Origin: a virus
Length of the DNA stretch: 42,454 nucleotides
Direction: 5' to 3' (one strand)
Virus record (IMG/VR): IMGVR_UViG_3300027754_000182
Span: 1 to 42,454 of that record
The translations under genes and the position numbers were made by a program. Below are positions 6,831 to 13,929 of the stretch, piece after piece (within the stretch, counting starts at the first letter, position 1; each line of letters opens with the position of its first letter). A model generated the notes under the pieces. The model did not search any database. It worked only from the letters and a program-made list of their open reading frames with translations, and was not told the DNA's origin.

Positions 6831-7242
6831 TCTTTCAAAGAACGCAGCAATGTTGGTTAAACAACTGTTTCATGGAAACGAAACAGAAACAATGATTGCT
6901 GCGGGGGTGATGCGAACCATTCTGGCTGACATCACAAAAATTTATTTTGATAACAAGAAGTCTTTAGGCAAGGGCATCTTAGTTTTTAACCCTGAAGATC
7001 CACAAAAGAGTAAGTACCTAACGACAAAAGATCTGTATAGAGATCTAGCGTTAGCTGAAGAAATGATGCACAAAGAAGTTTGCCGAATGCTGAAGAAGGT
7101 AGATAAATTTATCGAAGAGCACGAGGACGAAAACCTAGCACTCGTTGCAATGATCCAACCTGAAGGAGTATCTCTACACCTTATAGATCCGCAACAGGTG
7201 AATAAACGTATAGACGAATTTTCTCGTGGTCTTATCCTCTAA
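6823..7242 (+). CDS. Unknown helical protein
   Basis: 139 residues, not recognised. It is highly charged and probably all-helical: an N-terminal helix (KNAAMLVKQLFHGNE), a Met-rich stretch (MIAAGVMRTILADI), and a long central helix with EEMMHKEVCRMLKKVDKFIE, which could be a coiled coil. The start overlaps the previous stop by 8 nt (ATGACTAAT), so translation should be coupled. It lies between an Xis-like gene and the Dam-like gene in the plus-strand cassette and may serve DNA metabolism, but nothing in the sequence shows this. Confidence 0.6.
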   Translation: MTNLSKNAAMLVKQLFHGNETETMIAAGVMRTILADITKIYFDNKKSLGKGILVFNPEDPQKSKYLTTKDLYRDLALAEEMMHKEVCRMLKKVDKFIEEHEDENLALVAMIQPEGVSLHLIDPQQVNKRIDEFSRGLIL

Positions 7243-7804
7243 AGATTTTGTTTCGCCGCCGGAATTAATTGCTCTTACAGCCGCGTTTTATGGTGGATCA
7301 ATTGATTTAGATCCAGCCTCCAGTGAACACGCAAACCAAGTTGTACAGGCTGAGCGATATTTTAACTGGCAAAATAACGGTTTAGTTCAGACCTGGAAGG
7401 CTAAAAATATTTATCTTTACCCTCCCAGAGCTGTTGCGCTAAAGCACGAGCAGCCAAAGCCAATTAAGTTATTTACAAAAAACAATCAATTTAAAAAATC
7501 AAACCAACGTATCTGGTTAGAACAAGCATATAGAAAATGGCTTCATAAAGAATTTGAGCAGGGAATTTTGTTTATAACTTCTACTGAGGTTGCTTTTATC
7601 TCGACGCAACGAATTAATTTTGATTTTCCTCTGTGTATCCTGAAAAATAAACCAAAATTGTTAATTGATGACGAAACTTTAAAACCTTTAAAAAACTGCA
7701 GGGTGTTTGGTTTTATTTACTACTTACCTCCTGTGACACAGTACGAATCAAGCGTTAGTAAGTTTCGTGAGATGTATAGTAGTCTGGGACGGGTTTATAC
7801 GTAA
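7226..7804 (+). CDS. Phage Dam-type N6-adenine methyltransferase homologue with altered catalytic motif
   Basis: 192 residues from GTG 7226, overlapping the previous gene by 17 nt. Residues 8-60 match the start of the phage DNA N-6-adenine-methyltransferase family (Dam, PF05869): FVSPPELIALTAAF, SIDLDPASSEHAN, AERYF, NNGLVQTWK. In that family the next segment holds the catalytic (N/D)PPY in the context W.NPPY. Here it reads YLYPPRA (residues 63-69), so both flanking catalytic residues are lost. Downstream ITSTEVAFI fits the family's later strand. It may be inactive or a DNA-binding remnant. Its end overlaps the opposing gene by 50 nt. Confidence 0.7.
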   Translation: MVLSSKDFVSPPELIALTAAFYGGSIDLDPASSEHANQVVQAERYFNWQNNGLVQTWKAKNIYLYPPRAVALKHEQPKPIKLFTKNNQFKKSNQRIWLEQAYRKWLHKEFEQGILFITSTEVAFISTQRINFDFPLCILKNKPKLLIDDETLKPLKNCRVFGFIYYLPPVTQYESSVSKFREMYSSLGRVYT

Positions 7805-8027
7805 TAGGTTCCTTAGTCGCCCACGAATCATCAGGGCCAAAAGAATCTCGATTACCAAAATTTAAACCGGAAGGTTTGCCTGTGTAGTTTGGTTCTCTCC
7901 TAGGCTTTAAGTTAAACAATTGTCCAGCAAATCTTAAAAAACGAGGTTCTCTGTCGACGTGCGATTCTCTTCGCGAACCAAAACTATCAGCACGTCTTTC
8001 TGCTCCTGTTTTACCTATAGCTCTCAT
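7755..8027 (-). CDS. Small basic structural-region protein
   Basis: 90 residues beginning MRAIGKTGAERRADSFGSRR, with many Arg, Pro, Asn and Gly and a Tyr-rich C-terminus; likely disordered. Start and upstream stop share TAATG at 8025-8029, which argues for coupled translation with the 8027-8827 gene. The N-terminal MRA(I/L)G also opens the 54-residue protein at 21476-21640. I do not recognise a family. It converges with the Dam-like gene and overlaps its 3' end. Confidence 0.6.
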   Translation of the reverse strand: MRAIGKTGAERRADSFGSRRESHVDREPRFLRFAGQLFNLKPRREPNYTGKPSGLNFGNRDSFGPDDSWATKEPITYKPVPDYYTSHETY

Positions 8028-8827
8028 TACCCGTAACTCATTAGATCATTAACGGCTTGGTTCCCAGCATAAAACTGTGCAAGATTAGCATTAGCCTCAG
8101 GTCGACCATAAATGTTTCTCTGACTTTGAGGGTCGCTGTAGTTGTACAGTTCACGGTTAGCGGGACTAAAACTCATAACATCTTTAATAGCCTGAGTATT
8201 AATAGAGGCAATTGCATCAGGGGCTTTATAAGCAGCTTGATACCGTGGGTTTAATAAAGTACTGTATTGTGTATTACTTTCATCTACACGATTTTTTAAA
8301 CGACCATATTCAGTTGCGATCTCGGGCGGTGTTGCTATTTGCGTCAAACCTTTTTGCTCAGCTTCAGGCATGTATTTGTTAAACGCTGCAATGTATTCGT
8401 TGACAGCACCGGGTATATTTTTTCCGGTTAAACCAGCGATCCTTTGAAAAGTTGCAGCTATCTGCTCCGTAGTATTTTTGCGTTCCGTGTTTATTTTATC
8501 TAAAGATTCTTGTGTTAATTGTTTGTTAAAAATACCTGGAGATTGTTGAGCTCCGACACCAGCAATATCTTGATAAGCCTTAGCAATATTAGTTACGCCT
8601 GGTATAAGCCTACCGAGACTGTCTACAAACTGACCAGCTTGATTAAAAAAACCACCGCCGCTTTGTGCCTTAGCAAAAGGATTATTGACACTGTAATTTC
8701 CATAGTTAACTCCTAAGTCACCCATAGAAAACCCACCTGAAAAGTCTCCAGTTGGATACGTAAACCCACCTGGGTTAACGCTATAGTCACCGTAATTAAA
8801 CCCTAAGTCACCTACAGAAAAACTCAT
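8027..8827 (-). CDS. Virion-region protein with FS.GDLG.NYG.YSVN duplication
   Basis: 266 residues. The N-terminus holds two copies of FS(V/M)GDLG(F/V)NYG(D/N)YSVN (about residues 3-17 and 32-46) joined by a Gly/Pro linker. Next comes GGFFNQAGQFVDSLGRLIPG, a module shared with the 13930-14538 product. The rest is helical (about 95-190) with QRNIYGRPEANANLAQFYAG near the end. No enzyme motif is present. Its place upstream of the lysozyme and among virion genes suggests a minor structural or ejected protein. This is inferred from context and from the shared module. Confidence 0.6.
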   Translation of the reverse strand: MSFSVGDLGFNYGDYSVNPGGFTYPTGDFSGGFSMGDLGVNYGNYSVNNPFAKAQSGGGFFNQAGQFVDSLGRLIPGVTNIAKAYQDIAGVGAQQSPGIFNKQLTQESLDKINTERKNTTEQIAATFQRIAGLTGKNIPGAVNEYIAAFNKYMPEAEQKGLTQIATPPEIATEYGRLKNRVDESNTQYSTLLNPRYQAAYKAPDAIASINTQAIKDVMSFSPANRELYNYSDPQSQRNIYGRPEANANLAQFYAGNQAVNDLMSYG

Positions 8828-8865
8828 CTTACTTTGCTGCGAGAGACAGTCATTTAAGTTTAACC

Positions 8866-9741
8866 CTAAATTACAGGTCTAGGAGTAGTAAAAGCTTGTT
8901 GTGCTTGAAGCATAAGTCTATTTAGTTTGTCTTGAGTTTCCGCTTGAGCACTTTCAGCAGACGCAATTGCTTGGTTTCGCGCTCGAAGTGCAGCCTTAGT
9001 CTCTTCATCTTCTTTAGCCTCCATAAGATACGATAAAACTTTATCGGAGGAAGCATCACCGTCCTCCTCTCCTTTAAACTCAACAAGCGGCGGACTAGAA
9101 AGTGTTGACCTTTCTAACTCTTTATTACCTTCTCCTGCTTGTTTTAAAAGTCCAGTAATTACACTTGCGACAACTGGATCATAGGCTCTATTTGTTGGTT
9201 GACCTTGAGTGCCACCAGGTTCACCGGTACCTTCAGGAGCTGCGTACCGGACTGAAGGATCATAAGAAACTGAAGCACCGCCGCCACGGTTCTGTACAAA
9301 ACGTTGAATATCGTTAAAAGATCTAACTGGCTGACCCCAATAACTTTTTCCTTGCAACGTAGGTAAGGATGCCCACTCAGGGGCAAGGCGAGCAATAGTG
9401 TTAGGTGAGATCGGATCGCGATCGGGATTAACTCCACGCATGCGAATTAACTGCAACGCCGCTAAGTCTTGAGATCGCGGCCCAAAATCTTTGGCCCCCA
9501 CCATAGGAGCTACCCTATTCCACGTCGTTGACAAAAATTGATACGCGCCCGCAGCATCACTTGTATGGCCTCCACTAGAAACTAAACGTCTGGGGTGGGC
9601 CACCAATTTATTAGTTATAGGTGTATACCCAAACGTAATGTCATACCGAGGTGTACCTTTAGGACCGAGGGTACCCTCAGCAAAAGAAATAATATCTAGA
9701 TAACGACGAGCATTCGGCGATATAAAGTCTTTATTAGTCAT
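8866..9741 (-). CDS. Lambda R-like peptidoglycan lytic enzyme (GH104 type) with C-terminal extension
   Basis: 291 residues from ATG 9741. Residues about 10-150 follow phage lambda endolysin R closely: YLDIISFAEGT (lambda FLDMLAWSEGT, with the catalytic Glu), YDITFGYTP, HPRRLV, AAGAYQFLSTTW, KDFGPRSQDLAALQLI..RG, PEWASLPTL. This family cleaves the glycan strand of peptidoglycan as a lytic transglycosylase. The remaining 140 residues are a Gly/Pro linker and a charged helical tail not found in lambda R, so the enzyme could be virion-associated. The ATG at 9741 has AGAGGAG five bases upstream and overlaps the previous stop by 8 nt; the frame's earlier start is less likely. Confidence 0.85.
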   Translation of the reverse strand: MTNKDFISPNARRYLDIISFAEGTLGPKGTPRYDITFGYTPITNKLVAHPRRLVSSGGHTSDAAGAYQFLSTTWNRVAPMVGAKDFGPRSQDLAALQLIRMRGVNPDRDPISPNTIARLAPEWASLPTLQGKSYWGQPVRSFNDIQRFVQNRGGGASVSYDPSVRYAAPEGTGEPGGTQGQPTNRAYDPVVASVITGLLKQAGEGNKELERSTLSSPPLVEFKGEEDGDASSDKVLSYLMEAKEDEETKAALRARNQAIASAESAQAETQDKLNRLMLQAQQAFTTPRPVI

Positions 9742-9985
9742 TAGGCTCCTCTTGGAATATATCAATATTAGTATCTATAGCCACGTCAAGCTCTTCTAAA
9801 ACAGATTTATACGCACGTTCTCTGCATACAAAATTATAAATAACTTTCCACATATACTGATCCCTCGCTTTTCCTTCCAAACTGATCGCCCTGTTCTTGA
9901 GTCTGGTCAGAACAAAATCGTCTTCGATTGTTAGACCAACAACCAACTGACTTCCGTGGTTTTTCATTGTATCCTCGAAGCTCAT
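9734..9985 (-). CDS. Small acidic helical protein, unknown
   Basis: 83 residues, not recognised: starts MSFEDTMKNHGSQLVVG, then helices with DDFVLTRLKNRAISLEGKAR and a C-terminal acidic end (DTNIDIFQEEPND). It overlaps the lysozyme start by 8 nt through ATGACTAAT, so it is translated just before the lysozyme and might be linked to it. There is no signal peptide or membrane helix, so it is not a typical spanin or holin. Confidence 0.6.
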   Translation of the reverse strand: MSFEDTMKNHGSQLVVGLTIEDDFVLTRLKNRAISLEGKARDQYMWKVIYNFVCRERAYKSVLEELDVAIDTNIDIFQEEPND

Positions 9986-10004
9986 TTAAGTTTAGCTCCA
10001 ATCG

Positions 10005-10253
10005 TTACCAAGATTTGCAAGCCCAATAACGAGCTTTTAATTTACTCCCAGGTGCATCACAATTATGACGTGCTCTGAAGTTAGCTCTTCGTTCTGGAAT
10101 GTGTTTTTTAATAGTCATATTAGGGTCACCAAAACGCACTAAACGCACAGTATCTCCTTCCTTTGCGGCCACGGCAAACTTTTTACCTCCATCAGAATCT
10201 CGACGAGGCTGATTATATCCTTTGAAGATTTCGCCAGCAAGACGAATCGTCAT
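10005..10253 (-). CDS. Small basic phage protein of the KARH..CxxPGSK..ARYWACKxW type
   Basis: 82 residues. It reads MTIRLAGEIFKGYNQPRRD, then EGDTVRLVRFGDPNM, then FRARHNCDAPGSKLKARYW. Short proteins with a 'GDT..L.RFGD' strand and a C-terminal 'F.ARH.C.....K..A.YW....W' motif are widespread in phages and found near structural genes; I recall the family but not a proven function. The Cys and His residues could bind a metal. It is the most upstream gene of the minus-strand run 10253 to 7755. Confidence 0.65.
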   Translation of the reverse strand: MTIRLAGEIFKGYNQPRRDSDGGKKFAVAAKEGDTVRLVRFGDPNMTIKKHIPERRANFRARHNCDAPGSKLKARYWACKSW

Positions 10254-10289
10254 GCGTCGTATTTCGACTACAATTTAGTCTACCGTAAC

Positions 10290-10319
10290 GATTATGAAAT
10301 TAAGATTAAAAGCATAATC
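10290..10319. promoter_or_regulatory. Spaced inverted repeat in the divergent region before the Xis/Dps pair
   Basis: GATTATG (10290-10296) and CATAATC (10313-10319) form a seven-base inverted repeat with a 16-nt AT-rich spacer. It lies between two divergent genes, just upstream of the -35 box at 10325. It may be an operator or a hairpin. Confidence 0.3.
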
Positions 10320-10324
10320 ATGGT

Positions 10325-10352
10325 TTGACTTACAGCTAATCCCTGCTAACGT
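10325..10352 (+). promoter_or_regulatory. Promoter of the Xis-like/Dps pair
   Basis: TTGACT (-35, 10325-10330), a 16-nt spacer ending in TGC, and TAACGT (-10, 10347-10352) form a sigma70-like promoter with an extended -10. The ATG at 10387 lies 34 nt downstream. Confidence 0.4.
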
Positions 10353-10386
10353 CGTTACGTCCACGACATTTACTTTCTGAACTCCA

Positions 10387-10650
10387 ATGGAGACTGCACG
10401 GCTCCTGACTATCGCTCAGACCGCAGAGCTGCTCAACTGCTCTGCTGGTTTTGTACGTAAACGTATCTCTCTTACCGAATCTAATCAGCCCGGTGGTTGG
10501 CCTAAGGGCATCTTCGTTAATCTTCAGCCAAACGGCGCGAAGTCTCTGTACCGTATTCATCAAGATTCTCTTCAAGAATATTTGAAAAGCGGAGCAGAAG
10601 TTGATAACGAAGAGGTTAATATAGAGGAAAGCGCCGTCTGCGCTCTTTGA
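10387..10650 (+). CDS. Excisionase-like winged HTH regulator
   Basis: 87 residues. The opening ARLLTIAQTAELLNCSAGFV is a MerR/Xis-type helix-turn-helix of the kind called helix_turn_helix_17 (LT..E.AELL..S...VR). A wing with PKGIFVNLQPNGAKSLYRIH follows, ending in a helix DSLQEYLKSG and an acidic tail. It could serve as a recombination directionality factor for the integrase, or as a transcription regulator of itself and the Dps gene behind it. The TGA stop overlaps a TTG codon (TTGA) opening the next frame. Plus strand, alone with the Dps gene between two minus-strand blocks. Confidence 0.7.
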   Translation: METARLLTIAQTAELLNCSAGFVRKRISLTESNQPGGWPKGIFVNLQPNGAKSLYRIHQDSLQEYLKSGAEVDNEEVNIEESAVCAL

Positions 10651-10661
10651 GCTTAAACCTA

Positions 10662-11198
10662 ATGACCTCCTCGATCACGGATATACTTCAGGCTGCCGTC
10701 GAGGCACCTAAGAAAGAAATGATCACCCAGGAGGTCATTATACAAAAAGATAACTGTGTAGACAATTTGATCTACAACATGGTTGCTTTAGCTTCTTATC
10801 TATACCAGCTAAACACGCAAGCGCATCTACTTCATCTAAACATTGAGTCTCCTCAATTTTTAGCTCTGCACGAATTTTTACAAAAACAATACGAACAGCA
10901 CACCACGGACTTTGATACAGTCTCTGAACTGGTCAGAAGCATGGATTACTTAATGCCTATGTGCCAGAACGGGCTACTAAGCGCCTATAAAAAGTTTCCT
11001 AACACCAAAACGTACGAAGCAAACGACAGTCTAGTAACTTATTTAAAAAATCTAGAGCAAGGCGGAATGTTAGGTAAAGCCGTCGTTGAAATGGCTAAAG
11101 AAGTTGAAGCTCCAGATGTAGAAAACTTTGTAGCTGAAATTGTTAACAATATGTTTAAGAGCGCGTGGATGCTCAAAGCAACTTTAAGAAACAGTTAA
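10662..11198 (+). CDS. Dps/ferritin-like iron-storage and DNA-protection protein
   Basis: 178 residues from ATG 10662; a TTG at 10647 would add five residues and couple it to the previous stop. The four-helix ferritin-like pattern of Dps is clear: LIYNMVALASYLYQLNTQAH, then HLNIESPQFLALHEFL, then DFDTVSELVRSM. Counting from the ATG, His58, His70, Asp85 and Glu89 match the intersubunit ferroxidase residues His51, His63, Asp78 and Glu82 of E. coli Dps with identical spacing. YKKFPN and the C-terminal W of SAWMLKATLRN also match. Dps dodecamers oxidise Fe(II) with H2O2 and can coat DNA. In a phage it may limit oxidative damage during infection, or be packaged; neither is shown here. Confidence 0.85.
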   Translation: MTSSITDILQAAVEAPKKEMITQEVIIQKDNCVDNLIYNMVALASYLYQLNTQAHLLHLNIESPQFLALHEFLQKQYEQHTTDFDTVSELVRSMDYLMPMCQNGLLSAYKKFPNTKTYEANDSLVTYLKNLEQGGMLGKAVVEMAKEVEAPDVENFVAEIVNNMFKSAWMLKATLRNS

Positions 11199-11818
11199 AC
11201 TAGAGCCCACCCGCCAGCAAAGGCTACGTACAACCCGCTAGGCGTTCCAGTGTTGTCGATTTTGTAGCGAAGGGAACCAGAGGGCCCAGTTCCAGTCAAA
11301 GATCCTGTATAAATATCGGAACAAGATACACCGGTTGCGGTAACGACTCCAGAAGCCAGCAGTGCACCACGAGAACCAGAAGCAAGAATTGCACCTAAGG
11401 CCCCAGAGGCAAGGATCGATCCAAACGAACCTGATGCCACAAGAGCCGAGTTTGCAAAGATAGCACCAGAAGCAATAGTGACATTTGCACTTCCAGCTAC
11501 ATCAGCAAAAGCCGCACCGACTTTTTGCCAAGCTGTGCCATTCCATACTTTTAAATAATACGTAGTCGTGTTGGAGTCTGTCCACAACTCCCCTAAGGAG
11601 TTACCCGCCAAACCCACGGGTACAGCGTTAGGAGCTACAGTGCCGTAAGCGGTGGGACCGATTTTTCGTATGCTGCCAGCAGAATCTTCGAAATAAACTC
11701 CAGGGTCTGCCGCACCAAAACTCAAAGCAAGCTCACCATTAACAATGATGTTGCCACTCGGTCTATCGGATGCGTTACCGGTTCTTTTAAGTAAAGAAGT
11801 AACTGGTGTTGAAGTCAT
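11195..11818 (-). CDS. Tail fibre-like protein with ASG repeats
   Basis: 207 residues. The N-terminal third (TSLLKRTGNASDRPSGNIIV, GELALSFGAADPGVYFEDSAG) is typical for phage fibre attachment regions (R....P....L..GELA.N....). Next is ELWTDSNTTTYYLKVWNGTAW, a fibre-type strand pair. A short-repeat shaft follows: ASGSFGSIL, ASGALGAIL and ASGSRGALL, nine residues each. The end is beta-rich (YVAFAGGWALV). It belongs with the virion surface proteins. Its stop shares TTAA with the opposing Dps stop. Confidence 0.75.
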   Translation of the reverse strand: MTSTPVTSLLKRTGNASDRPSGNIIVNGELALSFGAADPGVYFEDSAGSIRKIGPTAYGTVAPNAVPVGLAGNSLGELWTDSNTTTYYLKVWNGTAWQKVGAAFADVAGSANVTIASGAIFANSALVASGSFGSILASGALGAILASGSRGALLASGVVTATGVSCSDIYTGSLTGTGPSGSLRYKIDNTGTPSGLYVAFAGGWALV

Positions 11819-11819
11819 G

Positions 11820-13358
11820 TTAGTAGGTTCCTCCGTTTATAAATGTAGGAGGATAGCTCGGAGGCACAAGTTCACCATTAGTATACTGACCTCCGTCTAA
11901 AATATTAGAAGAGCTTGTGATAACAACACCATCAGAGTAAGTTCCACCATCATAAGTTTCTTGAGGCAAAGCAGCAGGATTTAAAGGATTGAAATCATTT
12001 ATTGTAAACAGTTGAAAATTTGTATCCTGAAGTTCTGTTAAGTCGTCTAGCTGTCCAAAATTTAGTGTTTTTGCAATCATATTATACTTATCAGCGTAAA
12101 GTAAATGCTTAGGTAACCCTCCAAGAGAAGGACTGTAGCGAGACCACCAAACAAGATCTTCCTCTCGTCTTAGAAAACTATTTTGTTTTGCTAAATCAAC
12201 TTCAAATTTCTCACGATAATATTCATCCAAAGGCTCATCATTTGGTTGAGGTAATCTTGAAGTTGTGACATTAAACAATCTAAACTTACGTTGCATGTCC
12301 CAAAAAGCAGCATAAATATGTTTACACCATTTAGGTTGAAAATAAAATAGAGAGGGATCTGAATAGACGGCTGCGTCTTCGTACGAAGGTATAGTGTAGA
12401 TTTTGTTTAGATAAATAAAACCAAAGGTTCTAGCGTACCCAGGATAGTCATTAGATGGACTTACTCGACCAGAAGCACTAGGACCTCCATCGAAAAAACC
12501 AGGATCGACGTTTAATATACTTGTATAGGGATACCGTTGTTTAACTGAGAGATTATAAAAATTAAAACCTTCTCTGTTTAAAAAATCTTGACAAGAGCAC
12601 TGAACTCTTATTTCTGTTGTAAGAAATTCACCAACTAATGGAGGACCTGTAGCAGGTACAACAATGGTCGTGGAATTAACCACGGACCAACTTTTATCAG
12701 CTGCAAACGATAAAAATAATGTATTGAAGTCTGGGTTTATTGATGGTTCTAAAATAACACCGTTTAAACCTACAGCTGTAACTGTGTAGTTACTATATCC
12801 AAATTGTTTTTCCGTACCGTCAGAATTAAACCTGTTCGACAACACCTCTCCGGTAAAATACGAAATAGGAGAGCCAAATCGTTGACTTAGGACTACGGCG
12901 TAAGTCGTTTCATCATATTGAGTTACAGATTGAATTGAAATACCAAAATCCAAGAAGTTAAAAGTATCTCGTGGACGAATACCGACCATGTGCATACGCA
13001 TATCGCTTCTGAGTGTCGGATATACAAAGAACAAGCCAGGTATATACCCACCTACACCGGCAGTGCCTGAGACGTAATATTTAAAAGACGAATAAATTAA
13101 ACCACTGTACGCTCCTTGTGCGTACATGCTAAGTTCATAACCACGGCGCCAACGTGACCAGAGAGAAGCATAATTGTATTCACTTACGACACTAAAATCT
13201 TTTGTATTGATTGCTGGTCTAAATCTACGCTTAAAAGGTAACGGACGTAAGAGCTGAGATTTTTTATCAGATCCAATAATATTTGAAATAGGTTTAAAAG
13301 AACCAAGTGGTCTTGGACCATTAGGCAAAAAATCATCAGAGCCCTTTTTACGAGCCAC
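11820..13358 (-). CDS. Large structural protein, unknown (tail or neck component candidate)
   Basis: 512 residues, not assigned to a family. The N-terminal 60 residues are basic (MARKKGSDDF, KRRFRP). The body is rich in Tyr, Phe and Trp (LWSRWRRGYELSMYAQGAYS), with many beta-type stretches and a DDLTELQDTNFQLFTI segment. The last 50 residues hold two copies of ILDGG.Y..G / FINGGTY-type Gly-Tyr motifs. Aromatic-rich, non-enzymatic proteins of this size are typical of podovirus tail tube or nozzle proteins, so this is a candidate, by context only. It is one base from the next fibre gene. Confidence 0.55.
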   Translation of the reverse strand: MARKKGSDDFLPNGPRPLGSFKPISNIIGSDKKSQLLRPLPFKRRFRPAINTKDFSVVSEYNYASLWSRWRRGYELSMYAQGAYSGLIYSSFKYYVSGTAGVGGYIPGLFFVYPTLRSDMRMHMVGIRPRDTFNFLDFGISIQSVTQYDETTYAVVLSQRFGSPISYFTGEVLSNRFNSDGTEKQFGYSNYTVTAVGLNGVILEPSINPDFNTLFLSFAADKSWSVVNSTTIVVPATGPPLVGEFLTTEIRVQCSCQDFLNREGFNFYNLSVKQRYPYTSILNVDPGFFDGGPSASGRVSPSNDYPGYARTFGFIYLNKIYTIPSYEDAAVYSDPSLFYFQPKWCKHIYAAFWDMQRKFRLFNVTTSRLPQPNDEPLDEYYREKFEVDLAKQNSFLRREEDLVWWSRYSPSLGGLPKHLLYADKYNMIAKTLNFGQLDDLTELQDTNFQLFTINDFNPLNPAALPQETYDGGTYSDGVVITSSSNILDGGQYTNGELVPPSYPPTFINGGTY

Positions 13359-13361
13359 GGA

Positions 13362-13919
13362 TCAATAGAAACCGCCTTGCGCAAAAATCGAGAGACCTGA
13401 CGCACTTAAGCCACCGGAGACAGCGGCGGGTCCGTTACCTAAGTAACCTACACACAAAATATATCCTTTCTCTAAATACAAAGCTTCAGACTTACCAATT
13501 TCAATCGGGCGGACTAAGTTAGTGTCCCCAGTTTGAGGTGTGGGGGCAACGGTTGCGGGGAGTTCTACACGTTGAATCAAACCTTCTGTGTCGCCGGATA
13601 GACCAACTTCAAACTTACTTATCAAAAGAGAAGCTGAGGTAGAAGGAGCAGCTTGGTTAGGTGCATAGATATAAACACCAAAAGCTGCAGATCGAACACC
13701 ACCTCTATTTGGGTAGCCTTCATTTGATACGACAAAAATATCCTCTACAAGAGCTCCGTCCTCTGAGGGAAGATCTCCAACGCGAACCAATTGAATTAAG
13801 TCACCAAAATCAGGACTACTTGTATTAGTTACAACAGTAGTTCCGTTATTAACTTTGGCGCCTCTAAGAAAAGGCCTATCAACCATTAAAGGTTGTTTGT
13901 TGGTGCTTGTAGAGCTCAT
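13362..13919 (-). CDS. Structural protein, beta-rich, unknown
   Basis: 185 residues. MSSTSTNKQPLMVDRPFLRG opens it, followed by alternating hydrophobic/polar strands (LIQLVRVGDLPSEDGALVED, AAFGVYIYAPNQAAPSTSAS, KGYILCVGYLGNG). It ends SASGLSIFAQGGFY. This looks like a jelly-roll or other beta domain. It sits three bases before the 512-residue protein, same strand. No enzymatic motif. Likely a minor virion or tail protein. Confidence 0.55.
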   Translation of the reverse strand: MSSTSTNKQPLMVDRPFLRGAKVNNGTTVVTNTSSPDFGDLIQLVRVGDLPSEDGALVEDIFVVSNEGYPNRGGVRSAAFGVYIYAPNQAAPSTSASLLISKFEVGLSGDTEGLIQRVELPATVAPTPQTGDTNLVRPIEIGKSEALYLEKGYILCVGYLGNGPAAVSGGLSASGLSIFAQGGFY

Positions 13920-13929
13920 GATTTAGATC

